Below, piece after piece: positions 1 through 7,730 of a stretch of DNA of 64,000 bases. Source of the DNA: Rikenellaceae bacterium (GTDB taxonomy: Bacteria; Bacteroidota; Bacteroidia; Bacteroidales; UBA932); assembly GCA_900771335.1 (NCBI GenBank), contig CAAGNP010000040.1, positions 1 to 64,000 of the forward strand. The letters are read 5' to 3'. How positions within the stretch are numbered: position 1 is the first letter of the stretch; each line of letters starts with the position of its first letter. Both the position numbers and the translations under genes were made by a program. The notes below the pieces were generated by a model, which saw only the letters and a list, made by a program, of their open reading frames with translations, had not been told where the DNA came from and made no database searches.

Positions 1-46
1 AGCATATGCATATACTTTAGCAATGCTGAATGATCGTGTTTCTTAC

Positions 47-90
47 GCATAAAATAAACCCCAAAAGTTTTTTGTCTAACTTTTGGGGTT
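47..90 (-). terminator. Intrinsic terminator downstream of tRNA-Pro
   Basis: A perfect 13-bp inverted repeat, AACCCCAAAAGTT at 57-69 and its complement at 78-90, encloses an 8-nt loop. Read on the minus strand it is followed by a T-rich tail (TTTATTTTA), as expected for termination of the minus-strand tRNA-Pro transcript. There is no T-tract on the plus side. Confidence 0.75.
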
Positions 91-122
91 CACTTCATTA
101 AGACTGAGCCTTTTGCTTTTCG

Positions 123-196
123 TCGGGATACTCCGACTCGAACGGAGGACCCCCTGCTCCCAAAGCAGGTGCGCTAGCCAACTGCGCCACATCCCG
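123..196 (-). tRNA. tRNA-Pro (anticodon TGG)
   Basis: The minus strand folds as a 74-nt cloverleaf. The 7-bp acceptor stem CGGGATG pairs with TATCCCG, there is a T-arm with TTCGAGTC, and the anticodon stem CCTGC/GCAGG closes the loop TTTGGGA, which places UGG at positions 34-36. CCA is not encoded. It is transcribed divergently from tRNA-Ser, and both genes have a TAccTTTG box just upstream. Confidence 0.95.
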
Positions 197-206
197 AAAG
201 CGGATG

Positions 207-236
207 CAAAGGTAGACATAAATTTTTTATTTCAAA
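207..236 (-). promoter_or_regulatory. Promoter of tRNA-Pro
   Basis: On the minus strand TACCTTTG (207-214) matches the Bacteroidota -7 consensus TAnnTTTG. A TTTG (233-236) lies 18 nt upstream as the -33 element. Confidence 0.7.
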
Positions 237-242
237 ATATTT

Positions 243-273
243 TTTGCTGAATTCGAATAAATTTCTACCTTTG
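243..273 (+). promoter_or_regulatory. Promoter of tRNA-Ser
   Basis: TTTG at 243-246 and TACCTTTG at 266-273 are separated by 19 nt, the canonical Bacteroidota -33/-7 layout. The tRNA begins 20 nt after the -7 box. Confidence 0.8.
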
Positions 274-293
274 CAGTCCAAAACCAACGGATT

Positions 294-380
294 GGTGAGA
301 TGGGTGAGTGGCTTAAACCACCAGTTTGCTAAACTGACGTACGGGTAACCGTACCGGGGGTTCGAATCCCCCTCTCACCG
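294..380 (+). tRNA. tRNA-Ser (anticodon GCT)
   Basis: An 87-nt class II tRNA. The acceptor stem GGTGAGA pairs with TCTCACC. The anticodon loop TTGCTAA gives GCU, which reads AGC/AGU. There is a long variable arm (ACGTACGGGTAACCGTAC) and a T-loop TTCGAATC. CCA is not encoded. Confidence 0.95.
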
Positions 381-384
381 CAGA

Positions 385-436
385 AAAGAGGTTGTAGTTC
401 GCTAATTATCAGCAACTCACAACCTCTTTCTCTTTT
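385..436 (+). terminator. Terminator of tRNA-Ser
   Basis: An 11-bp stem (AAAGAGGTTGT at 385-395 with its complement at 419-429) is followed by CTCTTTT. It starts 5 nt after the tRNA. Confidence 0.75.
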
Positions 437-503
437 GCATCCACCCAAAAATCCTACCACTTTTTTACCTAATACACAAAATATTCCTAAATCCGTATAT
501 ATA

Positions 504-537
504 AAAAGAAAGGGCACCTGCAGAGGTACCCTTTTTT
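504..537. terminator. Bidirectional hairpin terminator after floA
   Basis: AAGGGCACCT (510-519) and AGGTACCCTT (524-533) form a stem with one mismatch, which is a G-U pair on the minus strand. T-runs follow in both directions. It lies about 50 nt beyond the floA stop and most likely ends the minus-strand floA operon. Confidence 0.7.
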
Positions 538-586
538 GTTATGTCAGATTTCCGGTCAAGCCGGGGATGATCCTATGGTCGGTATC

Positions 587-1540
587 CTATTTCGCGATAT
601 TCTCTCTCATATCGGTGTCGGCCTGGATGTTTTTGATTTTGTAGTAGTCCATGATGCCGAGGTTTCCGCTACGGAATGCATCAGCCATCGCAAGTGGAAT
701 CTCTTTCTCTGCTTCGATAACTTTTGCTCGAGCCTCTTGTGCTTTGGCTTTCATCTCTTGCTCAAGAGCTACTGCCATTGCCCTTTTCTCCTCTGCTCTA
801 GCTTGTGCGATGTTTTTATCTGCATTTGCCTGGTCAATCTGAAGTACAGCGCCGATGTTCTTTCCGATGTCGATGTCTGCGATATCGATAGACAGAATCT
901 CAAATGCTGTACCTGCGTCAAGACCTTTTTGAAGTACCACTTTGGAGATTGAGTCAGGGTTTTCTAGAACCTGTTTGTGAGATTCTGCTGAACCGATACT
1001 TGATACGATACCTTCACCTACACGTGCGAGAACGGTGTCTTCGCCGGCACCACCGACAAGCTGTTTGATGTTGGCGCGGACTGTCACACGAGCTTTAGCG
1101 ATAAGCTGGATACCATCTTTCGCCACTGCGGTTACAGGTGGGGTATTGATCACTTTTGGATTTACTGACATTTGTACTGCCTCAAATACATCACGGCCGG
1201 CCAAGTCAATAGCTGCCGCCATTTTGAAGTCGAGGGCGATATTTGCTTTGTCTGCAGAGATAAGTGCATTGATGACATTTGGAACATTGCCTTTGGCCAA
1301 ATAGTGAGCCTCAAGTGCGTTTGGATCGAGTTTGATTCCAGCTTTGGTTCCTGTGATCATTGCCATAACGATGGTTCCTGGAGGAACTTTTCTCCAGCGC
1401 ATAAGGATAAGCTGAAGCAGGGAGATTCTAACTCCCGAGATGAGTGCCTGAAACCATAGTGCTACAGGGAAAAACCATAGAAGAATAATGAGTGCTACCA
1501 GCGAGATAGCTGCCCAAATAATAATACCGGTTGGTTCCAT
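587..1540 (-). CDS. floA: Flotillin-like protein FloA
   Basis: This 317-residue protein has the layout of the FloA/YqfA (UPF0365) family, bacterial flotillins that scaffold functional membrane microdomains. A hydrophobic N-terminus (about residues 5-48) forms the membrane hairpin. It is followed by the SPFH-like core beginning near [11 protein letters not shown]. The C-terminal third is a long Ala/Glu/Lys-rich coiled coil (about 225-290). Length is close to the usual 320-330. It sits 18 nt downstream of an NfeD-type gene on the same strand, the standard partner. Family assignment is firm; the actual cargo in this organism is unknown. Confidence 0.95.
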   Translation of the reverse strand: MEPTGIIIWAAISLVALIILLWFFPVALWFQALISGVRISLLQLILMRWRKVPPGTIVMAMITGTKAGIKLDPNALEAHYLAKGNVPNVINALISADKANIALDFKMAAAIDLAGRDVFEAVQMSVNPKVINTPPVTAVAKDGIQLIAKARVTVRANIKQLVGGAGEDTVLARVGEGIVSSIGSAESHKQVLENPDSISKVVLQKGLDAGTAFEILSIDIADIDIGKNIGAVLQIDQANADKNIAQARAEEKRAMAVALEQEMKAKAQEARAKVIEAEKEIPLAMADAFRSGNLGIMDYYKIKNIQADTDMRENIAK

Positions 1541-1558
1541 TTCAGTTAATTTTATGTG

Positions 1559-2020
1559 TTATTGTTTCTTTACAAAAATCTTATGATCCTCGATTTTGGC
1601 TATTACCACGTCGGTTCCCGGATCTATAATTCCATCTACAGAGGTAACCTCAAGTGAGCAGCTTCCAAAATCGGCTTTACCCATAGGTGCAAGTCTGGTG
1701 GTGGTTTTTCCGGAATCACCTGCATTCAGACCCCTCTCTTCTGCTTTTGCATCCACGCTGCTCTCGATTTTGGTGTCCAATGAGAGTTTGCGCCATGTTT
1801 TAGCTCTGAGAAGGAGGATGGTGGCGATGACCAATACCACGATATTGATGACAAAAATCACAATACTTGCTGTGACACTGATATTGGTGTATGCCAGATA
1901 GCAGCCGCCGACGATGGAACCCAATCCCAGAAGTCCGGTGAAGATGGTCCCGGGTATGATCAGCAATTCAGCCAATATCAATATGTTGCCCAGGAGCAGT
2001 AGAAAAATTATCAGTCCCAT
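1559..2020 (-). CDS. NfeD-like membrane protein, FloA partner
   Basis: The protein has 153 residues. The first 70 or so are very hydrophobic and make two to three transmembrane segments. The C-terminal part (about 95-153) resembles the NfeD OB-fold, with the pattern GKADFGS...VDGIIDPGTDVVIAKIEDHKIFV. It is a short-type NfeD lacking the ClpP-like protease domain. NfeD proteins are encoded next to flotillins and are thought to support microdomain assembly. It lies 5 nt downstream of the SPOR-domain gene and 18 nt upstream of floA, so the three genes probably form one operon. Confidence 0.88.
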   Translation of the reverse strand: MGLIIFLLLLGNILILAELLIIPGTIFTGLLGLGSIVGGCYLAYTNISVTASIVIFVINIVVLVIATILLLRAKTWRKLSLDTKIESSVDAKAEERGLNAGDSGKTTTRLAPMGKADFGSCSLEVTSVDGIIDPGTDVVIAKIEDHKIFVKKQ

Positions 2021-2025
2021 ATATC

Positions 2026-3900
2026 TTATTTTTTAATTGGTTCTACAGATACCCCCTCAGCGCCCAGTCCGAAGAGGAGATTTTTCAAGTTGTCGGCCTC
2101 CTCTTTTTTAGAGAAAGGCCCTACCATATAGATGGTCTGTCCATCCTCGGTAGCCTTTGCCAAGTCTTTGTCACAAGCGCTTCTGATGGCGGTAAGGATA
2201 CCTGTTGGGATTCCGTCTGGATACCCTTTCAACAATACCTGATATGAGGTCTCGCTCTGCTCGTCAGCTTTCTGTTTTTCAAGTATTCTGGCGTTTTTCA
2301 CAGAGGTCGATTTGCCGTTATTATACGCTATGATATAGGCTTTTGGGAAGCCTCTCTTCCTCACTTGGTTCAAGTGCTTGAGTGCCTCTGCATGTGTCCT
2401 CCAAAGACCCACGGTGTAGAGGTATTTGCCGGAAGGCTGCTTGTTCTCAAAGATAGGACTCATCCCTTTGAAAGACTTTTTGCCCGCCTTGTTTGATACC
2501 ACCATCAGCTGAATCTGGTAAACAAGTCCATTTGGTAGGGTATTGTCCTCGGCAAATTGGGCTTCGTCCAATATTTTGAATGAGTAGTCAAATTCCGGCT
2601 CCGGTACCTCGATATTCATGTCTGCCACATCGCGGTATGTGTGGTTTGCAAACTGGTAGGTGAGGGTTTCTCCCGCAGGTTGAGCCTGGGTTTTCTCCTC
2701 TTCCGGGGCTTGGAACTGAGGGATAATCCCTTTTGCAAGGAATTCAAGCTCAGCGGCTTGTACTTTTGCAGATGCCTGGTCGAGGCGAGCTCTGATATCA
2801 TTGGCCTTGGCCTCCAAATCGGTGATCTCCTCCTTGAGGAATTCGCGGTCATCTTCATTTGTCACCCTCTCGTAAAGGAGTCTGCTCTCATCCTGCTTCG
2901 CAATATTGTTATCGAGCTCCTTGCGGAGGATTCTCATCTGCGAGACAAGTTTGGCATAGTCGCTCATCCCCTCTGGCTCGGGTTCTTTTTCATCTGCCTC
3001 TGCCTTTGGCGCAACTTGCTCTGATTTAGCCATATCCAGCTTCGCAACGGATTGGATCTCCTTTATGTCGCTAAGCTCTTTTTTGATGGTGGTGGGGATA
3101 TACTCAATTGCGTACAATGTTATCTCCTCTTTGTTTGCTGCGTCGCGGTTAGAGGCGAGAATCGAGTATTGCCCGTCGAAGCTGTTGAGGTAGAGAATGT
3201 CATCTGCGGTGGATGAGTAGGGGAATCCCAGATTCTCGGGTACACCCCAATCCTGTGCATCTTCATCCCAGCGGCTCACGTACAGGTCGTAACCACCCAT
3301 TCCATAGTGGCCGTTGGATGCGAAGTAAAGCTCCTTTCCGTCGTTGCTCAGGAGCGGGAAGATCTCATCGCCCGAAGAGGTGATATTCTCACCCAGAATC
3401 TTGGGCTCCGCCCAAAGGGTATCTGAGATCTGGGAGATCTGGTAAATGTTCCAGGATCCGGAGTTGTCGGGAGCGGAGTAATAAACGGTATTTTGCCCCT
3501 CAGGGAAATATACAGCACTATAATATGGATGGGAATTCACCGCTATCATCGGGTTAGGAATCGGCATCCATGTCTTGTCCTGCAGACTCGAAAAATGGAG
3601 GTAGAAGTTTTCGACCGGAACACTCTTCTTGGCTATAACGTTTGGAGTTACAGCGTATTGGAGAAGACTGATGCCGTTTTCGCACTGGATAATGTTCTCG
3701 TCGATCTTCAGTTTTGTCAAGGAGTCTGTGGTAGCAGACAGAAGTTTGTTGTATAGGGAAATGGCCTCCTCAAATCTGTATTGGCGATGGAGAGACGAGG
3801 CCTCTTTCATCTGGTCATTTTGTTGGGAGTAGGCGCTATTTGTCAGTAGTATAAGTGTTAGGAAAAGTATTGCTCTGGATATACTTGTTCTCATATTCAA
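2026..3900 (-). CDS. Envelope protein with TPR, PD40 propeller repeats and SPOR-like C-terminus
   Basis: The 624-residue protein begins with a signal peptide ending near SAYSQ (about residue 25). Residues 28-85 look like one or two TPR helices. Residues about 130-270 carry PD40/WD40-like beta-propeller repeats, for example GDEIFPLLSNDGKELYFAS at 178-196. An acidic, charged coiled-coil stretch follows (about 310-400). The last 170 residues contain SPOR-like repeats (VYQIQLMVVSNK and a final YMVGPFSKKEEADNL), so it may bind denuded peptidoglycan. The overall design resembles Bacteroidota OmpA/PD40-type envelope proteins but no OmpA domain is visible. A TATTTTTG-type -7 box lies at 3928-3935. 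Exact function is unknown. Confidence 0.7.
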   Translation of the reverse strand: MNMRTSISRAILFLTLILLTNSAYSQQNDQMKEASSLHRQYRFEEAISLYNKLLSATTDSLTKLKIDENIIQCENGISLLQYAVTPNVIAKKSVPVENFYLHFSSLQDKTWMPIPNPMIAVNSHPYYSAVYFPEGQNTVYYSAPDNSGSWNIYQISQISDTLWAEPKILGENITSSGDEIFPLLSNDGKELYFASNGHYGMGGYDLYVSRWDEDAQDWGVPENLGFPYSSTADDILYLNSFDGQYSILASNRDAANKEEITLYAIEYIPTTIKKELSDIKEIQSVAKLDMAKSEQVAPKAEADEKEPEPEGMSDYAKLVSQMRILRKELDNNIAKQDESRLLYERVTNEDDREFLKEEITDLEAKANDIRARLDQASAKVQAAELEFLAKGIIPQFQAPEEEKTQAQPAGETLTYQFANHTYRDVADMNIEVPEPEFDYSFKILDEAQFAEDNTLPNGLVYQIQLMVVSNKAGKKSFKGMSPIFENKQPSGKYLYTVGLWRTHAEALKHLNQVRKRGFPKAYIIAYNNGKSTSVKNARILEKQKADEQSETSYQVLLKGYPDGIPTGILTAIRSACDKDLAKATEDGQTIYMVGPFSKKEEADNLKNLLFGLGAEGVSVEPIKK

Positions 3901-3927
3901 CCTCGTTCAATTCATAAAAATACTCAA

Positions 3928-3935
3928 CAAAAATA
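3928..3935 (-). promoter_or_regulatory. -7 box for the SPOR/PD40-nfeD-floA operon
   Basis: Minus-strand TATTTTTG fits TAnnTTTG, 28 nt upstream of the ATG at 3900. No clear -33 element was found. Confidence 0.5.
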
Positions 3936-3943
3936 CTAAATAC

Positions 3944-3973
3944 TTTATATATTAGAAAAAAATAGTACTTTTG
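3944..3973 (+). promoter_or_regulatory. Promoter of secDF
   Basis: TACTTTTG (3966-3973) is the -7 box, with a weak TTTA at 3944-3947 about 18 nt upstream. The secDF start follows 43 nt downstream. Confidence 0.6.
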
Positions 3974-4015
3974 TACCCTTATTTTGAAAACTAAATAATT
4001 TTAACATAATCAGAT

Positions 4016-7000
4016 ATGCAAAGTAAAGGCGTCATTAAATTAATGGCAATTCTAATCGGGTTGGCCTGTCTGTACCAATTATCGTTTACAGCAGTGACCT
4101 ACCTTCAGGAGAACAAGGCGGAGAAGTATGCAGAAAACGCAGTGCTTGCGGAGCAACAATCGCCTTCATTTTCAAAAGTATCCGAGCTTGACAAAGCTTT
4201 CTATTTGGACTCTTTGAGAAAAGAGAAGAACAGATACTACATCGACAGTATCTCTACAGAGAAAGTTTACCTCGGTTTCACTTTTAAAGAAGTTAAAGAG
4301 AAAGAGATTAACCTAGGTCTTGACTTGAAAGGCGGTATGAACGTTATGCTTCAAGTGGAGTTGAGTGATCTTGTAGTAGCATTGTCAGACAATAATACTT
4401 CAGCTCAATTTACAGAGGCTCTTGCTTTGGCTAAGAAAAACCAAAGGGATTCACGTTCAGATTTCATCACCCTTTTCGCAGAAGCATGGGACATCGTAGC
4501 TCCAGGTGAGAGACTTTCTACCATTTTCGCTACTTACGAAATGCGTGAGAAAATCAAACCAGAGAGCACCAACGAAGAGGTTATCACCGTTATCCGTGAG
4601 GAGGCAGAGAGTGCAATTGCTAACTCTTTCAACGTTCTAAGAAACCGTATCGACCGTTTCGGCGTTGCTTCTCCAAACATTCAGAAACTTGGTAACAGTG
4701 GTCGTATCCTTGTAGAGCTTCCAGGTGTTAAAGAGCCTGAGCGTGTAAGAAAACTTCTTCAAGGTACCGCTTCTCTTGAGTTCTGGACAACCTATGAGGC
4801 TTCAGAAGTGTTCGGTTATATGCAAGAGGCTAACAACCTTCTTAGAGAATATCTAAACAATGATGTTGTTGAGGTTAAAGAAGAGGCTGCTCCTGCTTCA
4901 GATGACCTTCTTGCTCAAGCTACCCAAGAGGATAGCCTTTCAATGGATGAGGCAAACTATGCTAAGAACAATCCTTTGTTCTATGCTCTTCAACCAAGCA
5001 TCTACAATGGTCAAGTAATGCCTGGCCCAATGGTCGGTGTTGCTCACTACAAAGATACAGCAGCTATCAACAAATGGCTAAGCCTTCCTCAAATCAAATC
5101 TCTATTCCCAAGAGATCTTAAACTAATGTGGACAGTTAAGCCATCTGCACAATTCGAAAATGATTCATACTTCGAGCTTATCGCTATCAAAGCTAACACC
5201 CGTGACGGTAAAGCACCTCTTGATGGTGGCGCAGTAGCTGACGCAAGAATGTCATACGCTAACACAGGTGGTACTCCAGAAGTAGATATGTCTATGAACG
5301 CTGAGGGTGCAAGAATTTGGGCTCGTTTGACTGCTGACAACATTGGCAAATGTATCGCTATCGCACTTGATGGTACCATCTATTCATATCCAAGAGTTCA
5401 GACTGAGATCTCTGGTGGCCGTTCACAAATCACCGGTAACTTCACTATCGAAGAGGCTGAAGACTTGGCAAACGTATTGAAATCAGGTAAACTTCCTGCT
5501 CCTGCATCTATCGTTCAAGAGCAAGTGGTAGGTCCATCACTTGGTAGCGAGTCTATCAAAGCTGGTATCCTTTCTATCCTGGTAGCATTCGTACTTGTAT
5601 TGGTTTACATCGCAGTATTCTATAATGGTGCAGGTCTTGTAGCAAACGTAGCATTGCTTTGCAACGTATTGTTCCTACTTGGTACTTTGGCTTCATTCGG
5701 TGCAGTTCTTACCCTTCCTGGTATGGCTGGTATCGTGTTGACCATGGGTATGGCTGTCGATGCTAACGTTATTATCTACGAGCGTATCAAAGAGGAGCTT
5801 CGTGCAGGTAAAGCACTTCGTCTTGCTGTAGCTGACGGTTACAAAAATGCATACTCAGCAATTATCGACGGTAACTTGACCACTATCATTACCGGTGTTG
5901 TCCTTATGGCATTCGGTTCTGGTCCTGTTCAAGGTTTCGCCACTACTCTTGTTATAGGTATCATCACTTCATTGGTTACCTCTATCTTCATCACACGTCT
6001 TATTTTCGAAAGAAGACTTGATAACAACAAGAACATCACATTTGATAACAACGCTACCCGCAACTTCCTTAAGAATACCAAAGTTGACTTCTTGGGTATG
6101 CGCAAATGGTCTTACATCTTCTCTATCGTATGTGTAGTTATCTGCCTTGGTTCTATCTTTATCAAAGGTTTCTCTTATGGTGTTGACTTCACCGGTGGTA
6201 GAACATATGTAGTAAGATTTGATGCTCCAGTGTCAGCTGAAGAGGTTAGAGAGGCTACAACTGCTGAATTTGGTGAGTCTGTTGAGGTTAAACAGTTCGG
6301 TGGTGAGAGCCAAATGAAGGTTACTACCAAATATATGATCAATGACAACTCATCTGAGACAGATGTATTGGTAGATACCAAACTTTACAATGCATTGAAG
6401 GGTTACTTTGCTACCCCTCTTTCATTTGAAGATTTCACTTCTACAGTTGAGAACCCTAACGGTATCATCAGCTCTGACAAAGTTGGACCTACTATCGCTA
6501 ACGATATTAAGAGAAATGCTGTTATCGCAGTGATTCTTGCACTTATCGCTATCTTCGTATATATCGCTGCACGATTCAGAAACTGGACTTATGGTCTTGG
6601 TGGTGTAGTAGCTTTGACTCACGATGCTATCATCGCTATCGGTTTCTTCTCATTGTTCACAGGTGTACTTCCTTTCACATTGGACGTAGACCAGACATTT
6701 ATCGCAGCTATCCTTACTATCATCGGTTACTCTATCAACGATAACGTGGTTATCTTCGACCGTATCCGTGAGAACAACATGCTATATCCTAAACGTGACC
6801 TTGCTCAGAACGTGAATGAGGCTCTTAACAGCACCCTTTCAAGAACCATCAACACTTCACTTTCTACATTGGTTACCCTTATCGCTATCGCATTGTTCGG
6901 TGGTGAAGTAATTAGAGGTTTCGCTGTAGCACTTATCGTAGGTATCATCTTCGGTACTTATTCTTCAGTGTTCATCGGTACCCCTCTAATGTTCGACATG

Positions 7001-7039
7001 ACCCAAAGAAAAGCTAAAAAAGCTGCTTTGAAGAAATAG
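4016..7039 (+). CDS. secDF: Protein translocase subunit SecDF (fused)
   Basis: SecD and SecF are fused in one 1007-residue membrane protein, the usual Bacteroidota arrangement. It uses proton motive force to pull secreted proteins through SecYEG. An N-terminal transmembrane helix (about 8-28) is followed by the SecD signature LGLDLKGG (100-107), a large periplasmic region, and a six-helix block (about 510-665) with MAVDANVIIYERIKEE. The SecF half starts near residue 680 and carries the GVDFTGGR motif (about 722) and a second helix block (about 830-995) with SINDNVVIFDRIRE. Codon use is strongly biased (CTT, GGT, ATC, CGT), as in the groEL and gpmI genes of this window, which suggests high expression. 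It is monocistronic, with its own promoter and terminator. Confidence 0.97.
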   Translation: MQSKGVIKLMAILIGLACLYQLSFTAVTYLQENKAEKYAENAVLAEQQSPSFSKVSELDKAFYLDSLRKEKNRYYIDSISTEKVYLGFTFKEVKEKEINLGLDLKGGMNVMLQVELSDLVVALSDNNTSAQFTEALALAKKNQRDSRSDFITLFAEAWDIVAPGERLSTIFATYEMREKIKPESTNEEVITVIREEAESAIANSFNVLRNRIDRFGVASPNIQKLGNSGRILVELPGVKEPERVRKLLQGTASLEFWTTYEASEVFGYMQEANNLLREYLNNDVVEVKEEAAPASDDLLAQATQEDSLSMDEANYAKNNPLFYALQPSIYNGQVMPGPMVGVAHYKDTAAINKWLSLPQIKSLFPRDLKLMWTVKPSAQFENDSYFELIAIKANTRDGKAPLDGGAVADARMSYANTGGTPEVDMSMNAEGARIWARLTADNIGKCIAIALDGTIYSYPRVQTEISGGRSQITGNFTIEEAEDLANVLKSGKLPAPASIVQEQVVGPSLGSESIKAGILSILVAFVLVLVYIAVFYNGAGLVANVALLCNVLFLLGTLASFGAVLTLPGMAGIVLTMGMAVDANVIIYERIKEELRAGKALRLAVADGYKNAYSAIIDGNLTTIITGVVLMAFGSGPVQGFATTLVIGIITSLVTSIFITRLIFERRLDNNKNITFDNNATRNFLKNTKVDFLGMRKWSYIFSIVCVVICLGSIFIKGFSYGVDFTGGRTYVVRFDAPVSAEEVREATTAEFGESVEVKQFGGESQMKVTTKYMINDNSSETDVLVDTKLYNALKGYFATPLSFEDFTSTVENPNGIISSDKVGPTIANDIKRNAVIAVILALIAIFVYIAARFRNWTYGLGGVVALTHDAIIAIGFFSLFTGVLPFTLDVDQTFIAAILTIIGYSINDNVVIFDRIRENNMLYPKRDLAQNVNEALNSTLSRTINTSLSTLVTLIAIALFGGEVIRGFAVALIVGIIFGTYSSVFIGTPLMFDMTQRKAKKAALKK

Positions 7040-7060
7040 TCTGACTTAGACACAGAAAGC

Positions 7061-7097
7061 AAAAAGGCTGTCACATCAAAAGTGGCAGCCTTTTTTG
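7061..7097 (+). terminator. Terminator of secDF
   Basis: AAGGCTGTCAC pairs with GTGGCAGCCTT around an ATCAAAA loop and is followed by TTTTTT, 22 nt after the secDF stop. Confidence 0.85.
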
Positions 7098-7154
7098 TGT
7101 GGTGACGTCAAAGGCGGAGTATACCATGTCCGCCGGTTACAGATCAAGCGGTGC

Positions 7155-7180
7155 GGAGAGCTCGACCCAGAGGGCTCTCC
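7155..7180. repeat. Isolated 7-bp hairpin in intergenic DNA
   Basis: GGAGAGC (7155-7161) is complementary to GCTCTCC (7174-7180) across a 12-nt loop. It lies in the gene-free stretch 7040-7730 and has no T-tract. Confidence 0.35.
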
Positions 7181-7206
7181 ACCCGCTCGACTGTTTCCTG
7201 CAATTC

Positions 7207-7331
7207 ACCTTTCCGTGGAGGGGCCTGGTGTGATGTTCTGAGTAGGGTTGGTGGAAAGGTTAGGCAGAATCGGTGGGACCTTTCCGCTGATGTGCCCCAG
7301 ATGGTGCTGTTAGTGGGGTCTCTGGAAAGGT
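7207..7331. repeat. Two tandem 71-bp-period inverted-repeat units
   Basis: ACCTTTCC at 7207-7214 pairs with GGAAAGGT at 7253-7260. The same arms recur at 7278-7285 and 7324-7331. Both loops are exactly 38 nt, and by eye roughly two thirds of positions within the two 54-bp units are identical. The start-to-start distance is 71 bp. This indicates an old tandem duplication of a palindromic element. It is not obviously related to the CCGCG-type elements. Confidence 0.55.
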
Positions 7332-7353
7332 GTTTTGCACTAAGGGCCTGTCG

Positions 7354-7389
7354 GGAGAGAGATGTTAGGTAGGAGAGAGATATTTAGGT
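7354..7389. repeat. Short tandem repeat, two units of 17-18 bp
   Basis: GGAGAGAGATGTTAGGT (7354-7370) is followed after one base by GGAGAGAGATATTTAGGT (7372-7389). No coding potential was seen here. Confidence 0.5.
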
Positions 7390-7443
7390 GGGCGGGACTG
7401 GCAGTCAGGTCTGAACAGGCGCATGACTGTGTTCTGGCAGATT

Positions 7444-7526
7444 CCGCGCTCGATTTTGGTAAAAAATGAACGCGGGAGGTGAAAAAATCGGGTGCCGCGC
7501 ACAGTTTTGGCGAAAAATGAACGCGG
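7444..7526 (+). repeat. 83-bp REP-like double palindrome, copy A
   Basis: Two 32-bp palindromes (7444-7475 and 7495-7526), each opening with CCGCGC and closing with ATGAACGCGG, are separated by a 19-bp linker. The centres carry T-run/A-run pairs (GTTTTGGCGAAAAA). The palindromes are 51 bp apart start to start. The same architecture occurs at 53026, 54179 and 60505. The element sits between secDF and the DUF2723 gene in the 3'-3' intergenic region. Confidence 0.85.
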
Positions 7527-7612
7527 GAAGTCTTGTCGGGCCTGGTAGTTGGTTGGGGGGGGTGCCAGCTGAGGTGTGTCAGCGGGAGTGTAGCTTGGGG
7601 TGTGAAAATAAT

Positions 7613-7649
7613 ATAGCTGCTACGGGGTTGGTGGGGTCGTAGCAGCTAT
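7613..7649 (-). terminator. Terminator of the DUF2723 gene
   Basis: A perfect 11-bp stem (ATAGCTGCTAC at 7613-7623 with its complement at 7639-7649) is followed on the minus strand by ATTATTTTC. It lies about 80 nt beyond the stop of the minus-strand gene. Confidence 0.75.
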
Positions 7650-7730
7650 TTATGTTTGTGCCAGTTGGCTGTGTTCCCGTTCAGGGGGAGCCAGTCCTGG
7701 CTGTGTGTCAGTTTGTGGCCTGGCGGGTGG

